Made by a program: the position numbers and the translations under genes | The notes under the pieces: generated by a model | Seen by the model: only the letters and a program-made list of their open reading frames with translations | Databases searched by the model: none | Told to the model about the DNA's origin: nothing | In this document: piece by piece, positions 27,995-36,701 of the stretch | Numbering within the stretch: the first letter of the stretch is position 1 | Layout of the letters: the number at the start of each line of letters is the position of its first letter | DNA from: Mesobacillus subterraneus | GTDB lineage: Bacteria; Bacillota; Bacilli; Bacillales; Cytobacillaceae | DNA: 64,000 nucleotides | Assembly (NCBI RefSeq): GCF_023715485.1 | Contig: NZ_JAMBOF010000003.1 | Coordinates: 1-64,000, forward strand | Direction: 5' to 3'

Positions 27995-28711
27995 ATGAAC
28001 AAGAAGGTCTTGGTTGTTGATGATGAACAGTCAATCGTTACACTGCTGCAATATAACCTGGAACAGGCAGGATATAAGGTGGTAACCGCAATGGATGGCG
28101 AGGATGGGATCAATCTTGCTGCTGAAGAAAATCCGGATTTAATGATATTGGATTTAATGCTTCCTAAGCTTGACGGCATTGAAGTATGCAAACAGCTTCG
28201 CCAGCAGAAAATCAATGTTCCTATTTTGATGCTTACGGCAAAGGATGACGAGTTTGATAAAGTGCTGGGCCTTGAATTAGGTGCAGATGATTATATGACA
28301 AAACCATTCAGCCCCAGAGAAGTTGTTGCAAGGGTGAAGGCGATTTTAAGACGGGTGCAGACACAGACTGATCCTATTGATGAAAAGCAAGAGGATGAGG
28401 GCCAGATTAAAATTGGCGATTTGAAAATGATGCCTGATTTTTATGAAGCTTATTTCATGGGTGAATTGCTTGAACTGACACCAAAGGAATTTGAACTGCT
28501 TTTATATCTTTCCAAGAATAAAGGAAGGGTACTGACCCGCGACCAGCTTCTCAGCGCGGTTTGGAATTATGATTTTGCAGGTGATACAAGAATCGTGGAT
28601 GTACATATCAGCCATTTGCGCGAAAAAATCGAATCAAACACAAAGAAGCCGTCTTATATAAAAACAATCCGAGGCCTGGGTTATAAGCTGGAGGAACCAA
28701 AGGGAGAATGA
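27995..28711 (+). CDS. phoP: phosphate response regulator PhoP
   Basis: OmpR-class response regulator of 238 residues that activates or represses Pho genes under phosphate limitation. The receiver domain (about 1-120) has the acidic pair DDEQ, the phospho-acceptor Asp in LMILDLMLP near residue 52, and LTAKDDEF plus TKPFSPRE. A winged-helix DNA-binding domain (about 140-235) ends with RTIRGLGYKLEEP-like sequence. The GGAGG site before ATG 27995 fixes the start; an ATG at 27956 adds an unconserved tail. It overlaps phoR by 4 bases. Confidence 0.94.
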   Translation: MNKKVLVVDDEQSIVTLLQYNLEQAGYKVVTAMDGEDGINLAAEENPDLMILDLMLPKLDGIEVCKQLRQQKINVPILMLTAKDDEFDKVLGLELGADDYMTKPFSPREVVARVKAILRRVQTQTDPIDEKQEDEGQIKIGDLKMMPDFYEAYFMGELLELTPKEFELLLYLSKNKGRVLTRDQLLSAVWNYDFAGDTRIVDVHISHLREKIESNTKKPSYIKTIRGLGYKLEEPKGE

Positions 28712-30474
28712 CTAAGTACCGGACACGTCTCCTATTTGCCCTCATTACCCTGATCATCATCGTCTTGATAGGCTTAGGCCTGCTTTTGGGGCAATTATTC
28801 AAGAACTACTATATTAATTCATTTAATGAACGACTGAAAATTGAGATGAATCTTCTTACTTCCAATATTGAGCAAAACGGCGGATTGGGATCACTCAATT
28901 CCGAGGAAATTGCGAGGATGGGCAAACTTCTCAACGCCAGGATTACAATCGTCGACCTTGACGGTGAAATCCATTATGATACTGGTGAAATTTCCAGCAC
29001 GAAAATCAGCAGGCATAGAGATATCATTGGCGATATCGTCGAAGGTACTCCAGAAAACCAGGGCGATCTAGAAATTGGCGGTGGCTATGACCTTCATTAT
29101 TATTGGAAACCGCTTCTTCATAATGGTGAAAAGGAAGGCTACGTCTTTTTAACAACAAAAATTGATGAATTGCAAAGGGCTTATCGCCAGATTTGGTGGA
29201 TCCTGACAATCAGCCTTGGTCTGGCGTTGATCGTCATCATCCTGCTTGGGACAAGGATAACGAACCGCTATACGAAACCGATCGAATCAGCGACGAATGT
29301 TGCCATTGAACTTGCAAAGGGCAACTATCGCGCAAGGACATATGAGGACCATATTGACGAAACAGGCATGCTCAGTTCATCAATCAATATTCTTGCAAGA
29401 AACCTCCAGGAATTGATGAAATTGAAGGAATCGCAGCAGGATCGTCTGACTACCCTGATTGAAAATATGGGCAGCGGTTTGATTCTTATTGATAGCAGGG
29501 GCTATATTAACCTGATCAATAGACCCTTCAAAGAAATTTTCAATGTCGAATCTGCAGAGTATCTCTATAAGCTTTATTATGAAGTGTTTGTTCATGAAGA
29601 AATTAGCCAGATGGTTGAAGAAATTTTCATGACTGAACAAAAAGTCCGAAAACAAGTTGTTTTGCCTTTGGACATAGAACGACGCCATTTTGAAGTTTAC
29701 GGAGTGCCGATTATCGGGACAAACAATGTCTGGAAAGGTATCCTGCTTGTTTTTCACGATATCACCGAACTGAAAAAGCTTGAGCAAATGCGTAAGGACT
29801 TTGTCGCGAATGTCTCCCATGAACTAAAGACACCGATCACTTCTATAAAAGGTTTCTCGGAAACGCTCCTTGATGGGGCAATGCATGATAAAGCCACACT
29901 TGAAGCCTTTTTGGAGATTATCTTAAAAGAAAGTGACCGCCTTCAAGTCCTTATCCAGGAACTGCTGGACCTTTCTAAAATTGAGCAGCATGGTTTCAAG
30001 TTGACAATTGGCAAGGTTGATCTTTTAAAAGAATCAAACGATGTACTTGAGATTTTAAGAGGTAAGGCGGATGAAAAAAATATCACATTGGAACTGGAAC
30101 AGTCCAGCCCTAATGTGGTCATTGAAGGGGATCCTGACAGGCTGAAGCAAGTATTTATCAACCTTGTCAGCAATGCGATCACGTACTCACCTAATGGCGG
30201 AACGGTCAAAGTTTGCTTGATCGAGCATAAAGATACGGTTTCGATAGAAGTGAAGGATTCCGGGATAGGGATTGAAAAAAGTGAAATTCCGCGGATTTTT
30301 GAACGTTTTTATCGGGTCGATAAAGCCAGAAGCAGGAACTCTGGAGGTACAGGGCTAGGTCTGGCAATTGTAAAACACATTGTAGAAGCCCATAGAGGTA
30401 ATATTGAGGTAATCAGCCAGATTGGCAGGGGAACGACCTTTACAATTAAGCTTTTAAAAAAATTGCCTCGTTAA
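28708..30474 (+). CDS. phoR: phosphate sensor histidine kinase PhoR
   Basis: Membrane histidine kinase of 588 residues, partner of PhoP. Order: helix (about 8-31), extracytoplasmic sensor region (32-160), second helix (161-182), HAMP (183-235), PAS (245-350), HisKA with the phosphorylatable His in NVSHELKTPI near 371, and HATPase_c with NLVSNAITYSPNGG, DSGIGI and GGTGLGLAIV. The start ATG shares bases with the phoP stop (ATGA), so translation is coupled. A terminator follows. Confidence 0.94.
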   Translation: MTKYRTRLLFALITLIIIVLIGLGLLLGQLFKNYYINSFNERLKIEMNLLTSNIEQNGGLGSLNSEEIARMGKLLNARITIVDLDGEIHYDTGEISSTKISRHRDIIGDIVEGTPENQGDLEIGGGYDLHYYWKPLLHNGEKEGYVFLTTKIDELQRAYRQIWWILTISLGLALIVIILLGTRITNRYTKPIESATNVAIELAKGNYRARTYEDHIDETGMLSSSINILARNLQELMKLKESQQDRLTTLIENMGSGLILIDSRGYINLINRPFKEIFNVESAEYLYKLYYEVFVHEEISQMVEEIFMTEQKVRKQVVLPLDIERRHFEVYGVPIIGTNNVWKGILLVFHDITELKKLEQMRKDFVANVSHELKTPITSIKGFSETLLDGAMHDKATLEAFLEIILKESDRLQVLIQELLDLSKIEQHGFKLTIGKVDLLKESNDVLEILRGKADEKNITLELEQSSPNVVIEGDPDRLKQVFINLVSNAITYSPNGGTVKVCLIEHKDTVSIEVKDSGIGIEKSEIPRIFERFYRVDKARSRNSGGTGLGLAIVKHIVEAHRGNIEVISQIGRGTTFTIKLLKKLPR

Positions 30475-30475
30475 A

Positions 30476-30503
30476 GCTGGTCGATTTATTCGGCCGGTTT
30501 TTT
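30476..30503 (+). terminator. phoPR terminator
   Basis: A 9-bp stem with G-T pairs (30476-30484 with 30490-30498), then six T. It separates phoPR from the Pho-box transcript downstream. Confidence 0.78.
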
Positions 30504-30607
30504 CTATTTTTAGGATAAAAGTTAAATGATATTGAAATCAGGAACAATTTTGTCAGCAATCCAGCTTGTCTTTAACTACCGTTAGATGGGAATCGGTTTT
30601 GGATAAA

Positions 30608-30661
30608 TTTACATTACCTTAACAAGGGATTTATTTTTCCTTAACACTCCGTTGCTACAAT
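30608..30661 (+). promoter_or_regulatory. PhoP box and -10 of a Pho-activated promoter
   Basis: Four TTAACA-like hexamers start at 30608 (TTTACA), 30619 (TTAACA), 30630 (TTTATT) and 30641 (TTAACA), each exactly 11 bases apart. A TACAAT -10 follows at 30656-30661 with no sigma-A -35. With a start near 30667, the box spans about -60 to -21, the placement known for PhoP-activated promoters in B. subtilis. Confidence 0.78.
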
Positions 30662-30666
30662 CATAA

Positions 30667-30729
30667 GTGAAAACCCCTTCATCCAAGGAGCTAGAGAAAA
30701 GCACAAGCAGACCCCGCTTGTGCTTTTTT
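30667..30729 (+). ncRNA. predicted Pho-controlled small RNA
   Basis: About 63 nt between the Pho-type promoter and a strong terminator (12-bp stem 30697-30708 with 30716-30727, T-run). No start codon follows the AAGGAG inside it at usable distance, so it is unlikely to code. The 5' part holds the single-stranded C-rich string ACCCCTTC and the terminator loop is AGACCCC; both could pair with G-rich ribosome binding sites, as in known C-rich regulatory RNAs. Alternative: an aborted leader for hflKC. No transcript data are available here. Confidence 0.6.
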
Positions 30730-30781
30730 CATTTGCGCTAAACTTCTTCTGGCAGTCCTGAATTCCACATGATCAGTTGTT

Positions 30782-30810
30782 TTGACACATGCAAAAACCA
30801 CCCTTGCTAT
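30782..30810 (+). promoter_or_regulatory. possible sigma-A promoter of hflKC
   Basis: TTGACA (30782-30787), 17 bases, TGCTAT (30805-30810). Good -35 but a weak -10. Confidence 0.4.
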
Positions 30811-30837
30811 AAAATAACTTTTTGATCAAGCTTCTTC

Positions 30838-30864
30838 TGAAACTTTTACGCTCCTTAATACGTA
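30838..30864 (+). promoter_or_regulatory. possible ECF-sigma promoter of hflKC
   Basis: TGAAAC (30838-30843), 17 bases, CGTA (30861-30864). Both boxes match the sigma-W/sigma-M consensus; the spacer is one base over the usual sigma-W 16. Confidence 0.45.
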
Positions 30865-30904
30865 AAAACAAACATATACAGAAGCACAGAAAGTGGGGAG
30901 AAAA

Positions 30905-31873
30905 ATGGTGAGCTTAAAAAAGATCTATGTGACCACCGGAATTGTCGTTCTTGCCTTAATTTTAGGCCTTTTGGCGTTTACGACCTGGTATACAGTAGAT
31001 GAGTCTGAACAAGCGGTAATCTTGACGTTCGGTAAGGTTGAGGATGGGATCAGCGAACCTGGCCTGCACTTCAAGCTGCCTTGGCCAATTCAAAGTGTAG
31101 AAAAGCTATCTAAGGAAACATTCAGCCTTCAGTTTGGCTATGAGGAGAAAAACGGTGAAATTAAAGAGTTTCCTGATGAAACGAAAATGATTACTGGTGA
31201 TGAGAATATTGTGTTGGCAGACCTGGTTGTACAGTGGAAAATAACTGAACCGGCGAAATATTTATACAATGCGGATAACCCTGAAGAAATTCTTTATGAT
31301 GCAACTTCCGCTTCCGTAAGGAGCATCATCGGCAGCTCGAAAATTGATGATGCATTGACTTCAGGAAAAGCCGAGATCGAAGCCGAGGTACGTGATTTGC
31401 TGTCAACTTTAATTGAAAAATATGATATGGGTATTTCGGTGCTTGGGGTCAAACTTCAAGACGTAGAACTGCCCAATAAAGAAGTGCGTAAGGCATTTAC
31501 CGACGTAACAGATGCCCGTGAAACAATGAACACGAAAATCAATGAAGCAAAGAAATACCGCAACAAGCAGCTGAATGAAGCCCAAGGTGAAAAAGATGCC
31601 CTGATTTCGCGTGCGGAAGGTGAAAAAGCTTCCAGGATCGAACGGGCAAGAGGAGACGTTGCAGTCTTCAATAAGCTATATGTTGAATATAAGGCGAACC
31701 CTGACATAACGAAACAGCGTCTTATCCTTGAAACGCTGGAACAGGTGCTGCCAGGAACTGAAATCTATATCATGAATGATGATGGCAACACAATGAAGTA
31801 TTTCCCGATCCGTCCGCTGGAAACGGAAAAGCCGAAGTCAGAAAAGGAAGGCAGTGAAAAGAATAATGGCTGA
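30905..31873 (+). CDS. hflK: HflK, SPFH membrane protein
   Basis: Band-7/SPFH protein of 322 residues with one N-terminal helix (about 8-28) and the SPFH domain beginning VDESEQAVILTFGKVEDGI. A coiled-coil stretch (KYRNKQLNEAQGEKDALISR) follows and the C-terminus is charged. HflK pairs with HflC in a membrane cage around the FtsH protease and limits its access to substrates. GGGGAG precedes; ATG 30905 and GTG 30908 are both possible. B. subtilis lacks this pair at this locus. Confidence 0.9.
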   Translation: MVSLKKIYVTTGIVVLALILGLLAFTTWYTVDESEQAVILTFGKVEDGISEPGLHFKLPWPIQSVEKLSKETFSLQFGYEEKNGEIKEFPDETKMITGDENIVLADLVVQWKITEPAKYLYNADNPEEILYDATSASVRSIIGSSKIDDALTSGKAEIEAEVRDLLSTLIEKYDMGISVLGVKLQDVELPNKEVRKAFTDVTDARETMNTKINEAKKYRNKQLNEAQGEKDALISRAEGEKASRIERARGDVAVFNKLYVEYKANPDITKQRLILETLEQVLPGTEIYIMNDDGNTMKYFPIRPLETEKPKSEKEGSEKNNG

Positions 31874-32801
31874 TCAAAACGTGATTAATTTGAATGATCG
31901 CACTGGCGGTTCATTCAATTGGCGTAAGTATTCGAAGTTCGGTCTCTTCCTGATCATTCTTATCACCCTCCTAATCTTTATCTTCACCAATGTGTTCATC
32001 GTGAAACAAGGAGAATATAAAGTGATCCGCCAGTTTGGAGAGGTAGTAAGGATCGTTAAGGAACCGGGGCTTAATTATAAGATGCCATTTATCCAGAGCG
32101 TCACTACACTGCCTAAGTATCAATTGACATATGATGTTACACAGGCGGAAATCAACACAAAGGATAAGAAGAGAATTTTGATCGATAACTATGCCATTTG
32201 GCGTATTGAAGATCCTAAAAAGATGATTTCGAATGCAAGAACTCTAGAGGGCGCAGAATCAAGAATGGAGGAATTCATCTATTCTGTCGTGCGTTCAGAG
32301 CTTGGTCAGCTGGATTACGACGAAATCATCAATGATGAGAAGTCCTCAAGAGGTTCCCTGAATGACAGGGTGACTGAAAAGGTAAATGAACTTTTAGCTG
32401 GGGGTAATTACGGAGTTGTGGTGACCGATGTCCGCATGAAGCGAACAGACCTGCCTGCTGAGAACGAGATGTCCGTATTTACAAGGATGATTTCGGAACG
32501 TGAATCGAAAGCCCAGGAATATCTCTCAATGGGGGATGCCGAGAAGAACAGGGTCGTTGCCCAGACTGACCGGGAAGTGCAGGAAATCATCGCAAAGGCA
32601 ACTGCCGATGCTGAAACGATTCGAGGCGAGGGCGAAGGGGAAGCAGCAAAAGTATACAACCAATCTTTCTCAAAAGATCCAGAATTCTATACAATGTTCC
32701 GTACGCTGGAATCCTATAAAAAGACAATCAATGGAGAAACCGTCATTGTCCTTCCATCAGATTCCCCTTATGCAAGAATGCTGATGGGCTATACAAATTA
32801 A
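31866..32801 (+). CDS. hflC: HflC, SPFH membrane protein
   Basis: Partner of HflK: helix at about residues 21-43, SPFH domain starting VKQGEYKVIRQFGEVVRIV, then a helical region (SERESKAQEYLSMGDAEKNR) and the C-terminal PSDSPYARMLMGY. Length 311. It overlaps the hflK stop by 8 bases, indicating coupling. A GTG at 31854 also follows AAGGAAGG; the choice of ATG 31866 is not certain. A terminator follows before polA. Confidence 0.9.
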   Translation: MADQNVINLNDRTGGSFNWRKYSKFGLFLIILITLLIFIFTNVFIVKQGEYKVIRQFGEVVRIVKEPGLNYKMPFIQSVTTLPKYQLTYDVTQAEINTKDKKRILIDNYAIWRIEDPKKMISNARTLEGAESRMEEFIYSVVRSELGQLDYDEIINDEKSSRGSLNDRVTEKVNELLAGGNYGVVVTDVRMKRTDLPAENEMSVFTRMISERESKAQEYLSMGDAEKNRVVAQTDREVQEIIAKATADAETIRGEGEGEAAKVYNQSFSKDPEFYTMFRTLESYKKTINGETVIVLPSDSPYARMLMGYTN

Positions 32802-32867
32802 TTATGCTCTTGTAAACATATTGCTAATTTTAGAGCAAGTAGGCGAATCATAAATAGGTTCAGCCTG

Positions 32868-32937
32868 AAAAGGCCGTTATTTTTCTTTCTATCTTATCTC
32901 ATGATAAAATAGGAAGTAATTTAACGGTCTTTTTTTA
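32868..32937 (+). terminator. hflKC terminator with inner stem
   Basis: The outer stem AAGGCCGTTA with TAACGGTCTT (32869-32879 with 32922-32932, one G-T pair) encloses an inner CTAT.TTATC/GATAA.ATAG hairpin. An eight-T run follows. Confidence 0.75.
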
Positions 32938-33043
32938 TTCAGGCTACTTTAAAACTTCATGTTGATTGGAGAGAAGATCAACAGAACCTTATTGATTAAA
33001 ACACTACCTGGACGCATTAGCTTTTATAAGGAGGAGAAACTAC

Positions 33044-35677
33044 ATGTCTAAAAAGCTTGTTTTGATAGATGGTAACAGTATTGCTTACCGCGCTTTCTTT
33101 GCGCTGCCGCTATTGAATAATGAAAAAGGAATACATACGAACGCGGTTTATGGTTTTACGATGATGCTGATGAAAATTCTTGAGGATGAGCAGCCAACAC
33201 ACATTCTTGTTGCATTTGATGCGGGTAAAACGACGTTCAGGCATAAGACCTTCAGTGAATATAAGGGTGGAAGGCAAAAGACACCGCCTGAGCTTTCGGA
33301 GCAATTTCCGTTTATCCGCGAATTGCTTAAGGCATATGGAATCTCACAATATGAACTTGAAAATTATGAAGCTGATGATATCATCGGTACTTTAAGCTTG
33401 CTGGCAGAGAAAGAAGGCTTCGAAACAAAGGTCATTTCCGGCGATAAGGATTTGACGCAGTTAAGTTCTGACAAGACTACGGTCAGCATAACGAGGAAGG
33501 GCATCACGGACATAGAAGAATATACACCAGCACATATCCAGGAGAAATACGGACTGTCGGCCGATCAAATCATCGACATGAAAGGCCTGATGGGCGATGC
33601 ATCGGATAACATCCCAGGAGTTCCTGGAGTAGGCGAAAAAACGGCAATCAAATTGTTAAAGGAATACGGAACGCTTGAAAACCTCCTTCAATCAATTGAC
33701 AAAGTAAGCGGAAAAAAGCTGCAGGAAAAGCTGGCTGAATTTAAGGACCAGGCTGTCATGAGCAAGGAATTGGCGACAATTACCCGCGAAGCTCCGGTTG
33801 ATGTAAGCTTGAGTGAATTGGAATATGAAGGTTCAGAGAAAGAGAAGGTTGTCAGGATTTTTAAAGAGCTCGGCTTTAATTCCCTTTTGGACAAGCTCGG
33901 AGGAGATATCGAAGCTGGAGACACAATCGAGCTTGAGGATATAGAGTTTGAACAGCCGGATACGATTGGTCCTGAGATTTTTGCAAAAGAAAGCGCCTTT
34001 TATGTTGAAGTGCTTGAAGATAACTACCACTATGCTGATATTGTCGGCTTTGCGGTCGTGAATGAAAAAGGCAGCTTCTATCTGCCTGTAAAAACAGCAC
34101 TGGAATCTGAAGAATTCAAGAAATGGGCAGAGGATGAAACGAGCAAAAAGACAGTCTATGATGCCAAACGCTCTGAGGTTTCATTGCGTCATCATGGAAT
34201 CCACCTTAAAGGCGCAGACTTTGATGTGGCACTTGCGTCATATATCATTGATCCTTCCGAATCACCTGACGATTTAGCCGCTGTTGCCAAGCAGCATGGC
34301 TTGATGAGTGTGCAGACGGATGAAGCTGTCTATGGAAAAGGTGCAAAGCGGAAAATCCCTGATGACAAACTGCTCGGGGAACATCTCGTGCGAAAGGCCT
34401 CTGCATTATCTCCATTAAAAGAAAAACTTGAAAACGAACTATGGGATAACGACCAGCATGACCTGTTCAACAGCCTGGAAATGCCGCTATCACTTGTTTT
34501 GGCAGATATGGAATACCTGGGCATTAAACTTGATATGGAGCGTCTGGAAAAAATGGGCGAAGAAATAAAAGGGCGCCTGACAGAAATCGAATATAAGATA
34601 TTCGAGATGGCTGGAGAGCAGTTCAATATTAATTCACCAAAGCAGTTAGGGGTCATCTTGTTCGAAAAACTTGGCCTGCCTGCTGCGAAGAAGACGAAAA
34701 CGGGTTACTCTACTTCTGCGGATGTTCTTGAAAAGCTGGCTTCTAAACATAAAATCATTGAAGAAATCCTTAATTACCGTCAGCTCGGGAAGCTTCAATC
34801 CACATATATTGAAGGCTTGCAAAAAATAGTCAATAAAGAAACTGAAAAAGTCCATACGAGATTCAACCAGGCATTAACAGCGACAGGAAGATTAAGCTCT
34901 ACAGACCCTAATCTTCAGAATATCCCAATCCGTCTTGAAGAAGGCCGGAAGATCAGGCAGGCTTTCGTGCCTTCCGAGGAAGGCTGGGTCATCTTTGCGG
35001 CTGACTATTCGCAAATCGAGCTGCGTGTGCTTGCACATATAGCCGGTGACGATAAGTTGATCGAGGCATTCCAGAATGACTTGGACATCCATACGAAAAC
35101 GGCGATGGAAGTTTTTAAAGTCGGTAAAGACGAAGTCACTTCCAATATGCGCCGCCATGCTAAAGCGGTAAACTTCGGAATTGTCTATGGAATCAGCGAC
35201 TATGGGTTATCGCAAAGCCTTAACATCACCAGGAAGGAAGCGGGCGAATTTATCGAACGCTATCTGGAGAGCTATCCTGGTGTAAAAGAATATATGGATG
35301 AAATCGTAAAGGATGCAAAGGCGAAAGGGTATGTCCAGACTCTGCTGCATCGCCGCAGATACATCCCTGAAATCACAGCCCGGAACTTCAATCTGAGGAG
35401 TTTTGCTGAACGCACAGCCATGAATACACCAATCCAGGGCAGTGCGGCTGATATCATTAAAAAAGCAATGATCGATATGGCAGACAGACTCAAGGAGGAA
35501 GGGCTTAAAACAAGACTGCTCCTTCAGGTGCACGATGAATTGATTTTTGAAGCTCCTAAGGAGGAAATTGATACACTGAAGAAAATTGTGCCGGACGTAA
35601 TGGAAAATGCCATTGAATTGAAAGTACCGCTAAAAGTGGATTATTCATATGGCCCAACCTGGTACGACGCAAAGTAA
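33044..35677 (+). CDS. polA: DNA polymerase I
   Basis: Repair and Okazaki-processing polymerase of 877 residues. The N-terminal 5'-3' exonuclease domain (about 1-290; LIDGNSIAYRAFFALP, GDKDLTQL, GLMGDASDNIPGVPGVG) is followed by a vestigial proofreading domain (about 310-470), where the usual DxE pair is replaced by VEV, so 3'-5' exonuclease should be absent as in other Bacillus enzymes. The polymerase domain (480-877) has motif A (FAADYSQIELRVLAH), motif B (RRHAKAVNFGIVYG) and motif C (QVHDELIFE). AAGGAGG precedes the ATG. First gene of polA-mutM-ytaF-coaE. Confidence 0.96.
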   Translation: MSKKLVLIDGNSIAYRAFFALPLLNNEKGIHTNAVYGFTMMLMKILEDEQPTHILVAFDAGKTTFRHKTFSEYKGGRQKTPPELSEQFPFIRELLKAYGISQYELENYEADDIIGTLSLLAEKEGFETKVISGDKDLTQLSSDKTTVSITRKGITDIEEYTPAHIQEKYGLSADQIIDMKGLMGDASDNIPGVPGVGEKTAIKLLKEYGTLENLLQSIDKVSGKKLQEKLAEFKDQAVMSKELATITREAPVDVSLSELEYEGSEKEKVVRIFKELGFNSLLDKLGGDIEAGDTIELEDIEFEQPDTIGPEIFAKESAFYVEVLEDNYHYADIVGFAVVNEKGSFYLPVKTALESEEFKKWAEDETSKKTVYDAKRSEVSLRHHGIHLKGADFDVALASYIIDPSESPDDLAAVAKQHGLMSVQTDEAVYGKGAKRKIPDDKLLGEHLVRKASALSPLKEKLENELWDNDQHDLFNSLEMPLSLVLADMEYLGIKLDMERLEKMGEEIKGRLTEIEYKIFEMAGEQFNINSPKQLGVILFEKLGLPAAKKTKTGYSTSADVLEKLASKHKIIEEILNYRQLGKLQSTYIEGLQKIVNKETEKVHTRFNQALTATGRLSSTDPNLQNIPIRLEEGRKIRQAFVPSEEGWVIFAADYSQIELRVLAHIAGDDKLIEAFQNDLDIHTKTAMEVFKVGKDEVTSNMRRHAKAVNFGIVYGISDYGLSQSLNITRKEAGEFIERYLESYPGVKEYMDEIVKDAKAKGYVQTLLHRRRYIPEITARNFNLRSFAERTAMNTPIQGSAADIIKKAMIDMADRLKEEGLKTRLLLQVHDELIFEAPKEEIDTLKKIVPDVMENAIELKVPLKVDYSYGPTWYDAK

Positions 35678-35788
35678 GTTTGATAACACTCATTCAGTTC
35701 ATTAAAAGAGACTCTATGAGTTCGAAAAATAACTATCTTTGCGAAAATAGCTTGAAAAGAAGACGGCAATAAAGAAAGGCGGGATTTC

Positions 35789-36619
35789 ATGCCTGAATTA
35801 CCAGAGGTTGAAACCGTACGGAGAACCTTAGAGATGCTCGCAGTAGGAAAAGAAATTAAACATGTTTCAGTATTCTGGCCGAAGATGGTCAAGCTGCCTG
35901 ATGAGGCTGAACAATTCAAAGATGCGCTCAAGGGCCAGACGATCGAAGAAATTGGACGCAGGGGAAAATTCCTGATCTTTTACACAGAATCATTTGCGCT
36001 TGTTTCCCATTTAAGAATGGAAGGCAAGTACGGGCTATTTGCTGTTGAAGACCCGGTAGACAAGCATACACATGTCATTTTCCATTTTTCCGACGGAACG
36101 GAATTACGTTATAAAGATGTTCGGAAATTCGGGACCATGCATCTTTATGAAAAAGGGAAAGAATTTGAAACGCAGCCGCTCGCCGATTTAGGTCCTGAGC
36201 CTTTCTCTGAAGATTTTTCTGTTGAATGGCTGTCCGATAAGCTTAAAAAAACAAATAGAAAAATAAAGCCTGCACTGCTTGACCAAAAGATCCTTGTTGG
36301 CCTGGGCAATATCTATGTAGATGAGGCACTCTTCCGTGCGAAAATCCATCCCGAAAGAATTGCTAATTCATTGACTCCAGAAGAGGAGGCTGTGCTTTAC
36401 AAGGAAATAGTCAGCACCCTGTCTGAAGCTGTTGAGAAAGGCGGCAGCACCATCCGTTCTTATGTGAACTCACAGGGACAGATAGGCATGTTCCAGCTCC
36501 AGCTCTTTGTGTATGGCCGTAAAAATGAACCGTGCAAGGATTGCGGCACAATGCTTGAGAAAACAGTAGTTGGCGGCCGCGGGACGCATTTTTGTCCAGC
36601 CTGCCAGAAGCTTAAATAG
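35789..36619 (+). CDS. mutM: formamidopyrimidine-DNA glycosylase
   Basis: Removes 8-oxoguanine and formamidopyrimidines and nicks the abasic site. Length 276. The catalytic N-terminus PELPEVETV (Pro after the removed Met, and Glu) is intact; HLRMEGKY near residue 72, GLGNIYVDEALF near 171, and a C-terminal four-Cys zinc finger (CKDCG ... CPACQ) are all present. It follows polA by about 110 bases without a terminator, so they are probably co-transcribed for base-excision repair. Confidence 0.96.
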   Translation: MPELPEVETVRRTLEMLAVGKEIKHVSVFWPKMVKLPDEAEQFKDALKGQTIEEIGRRGKFLIFYTESFALVSHLRMEGKYGLFAVEDPVDKHTHVIFHFSDGTELRYKDVRKFGTMHLYEKGKEFETQPLADLGPEPFSEDFSVEWLSDKLKKTNRKIKPALLDQKILVGLGNIYVDEALFRAKIHPERIANSLTPEEEAVLYKEIVSTLSEAVEKGGSTIRSYVNSQGQIGMFQLQLFVYGRKNEPCKDCGTMLEKTVVGGRGTHFCPACQKLK

Positions 36620-36653
36620 CATAATGGCTTGTTGATTCTCTCACCATAAATAG

Positions 36654-36694
36654 GCTCCTTCCATATACTAACGTAGCGATTGACAGGAAGGAGC
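36654..36694 (+). promoter_or_regulatory. hairpin that sequesters the ytaF ribosome binding site
   Basis: GCTCCTTCC (36654-36662) is perfectly complementary to GGAAGGAGC (36686-36694), which contains the ytaF Shine-Dalgarno sequence. In a transcript from mutM the site would be masked; a transcript starting after 36662 would be free. Confidence 0.6.
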
Positions 36695-36701
36695 TCAGTT
36701 T

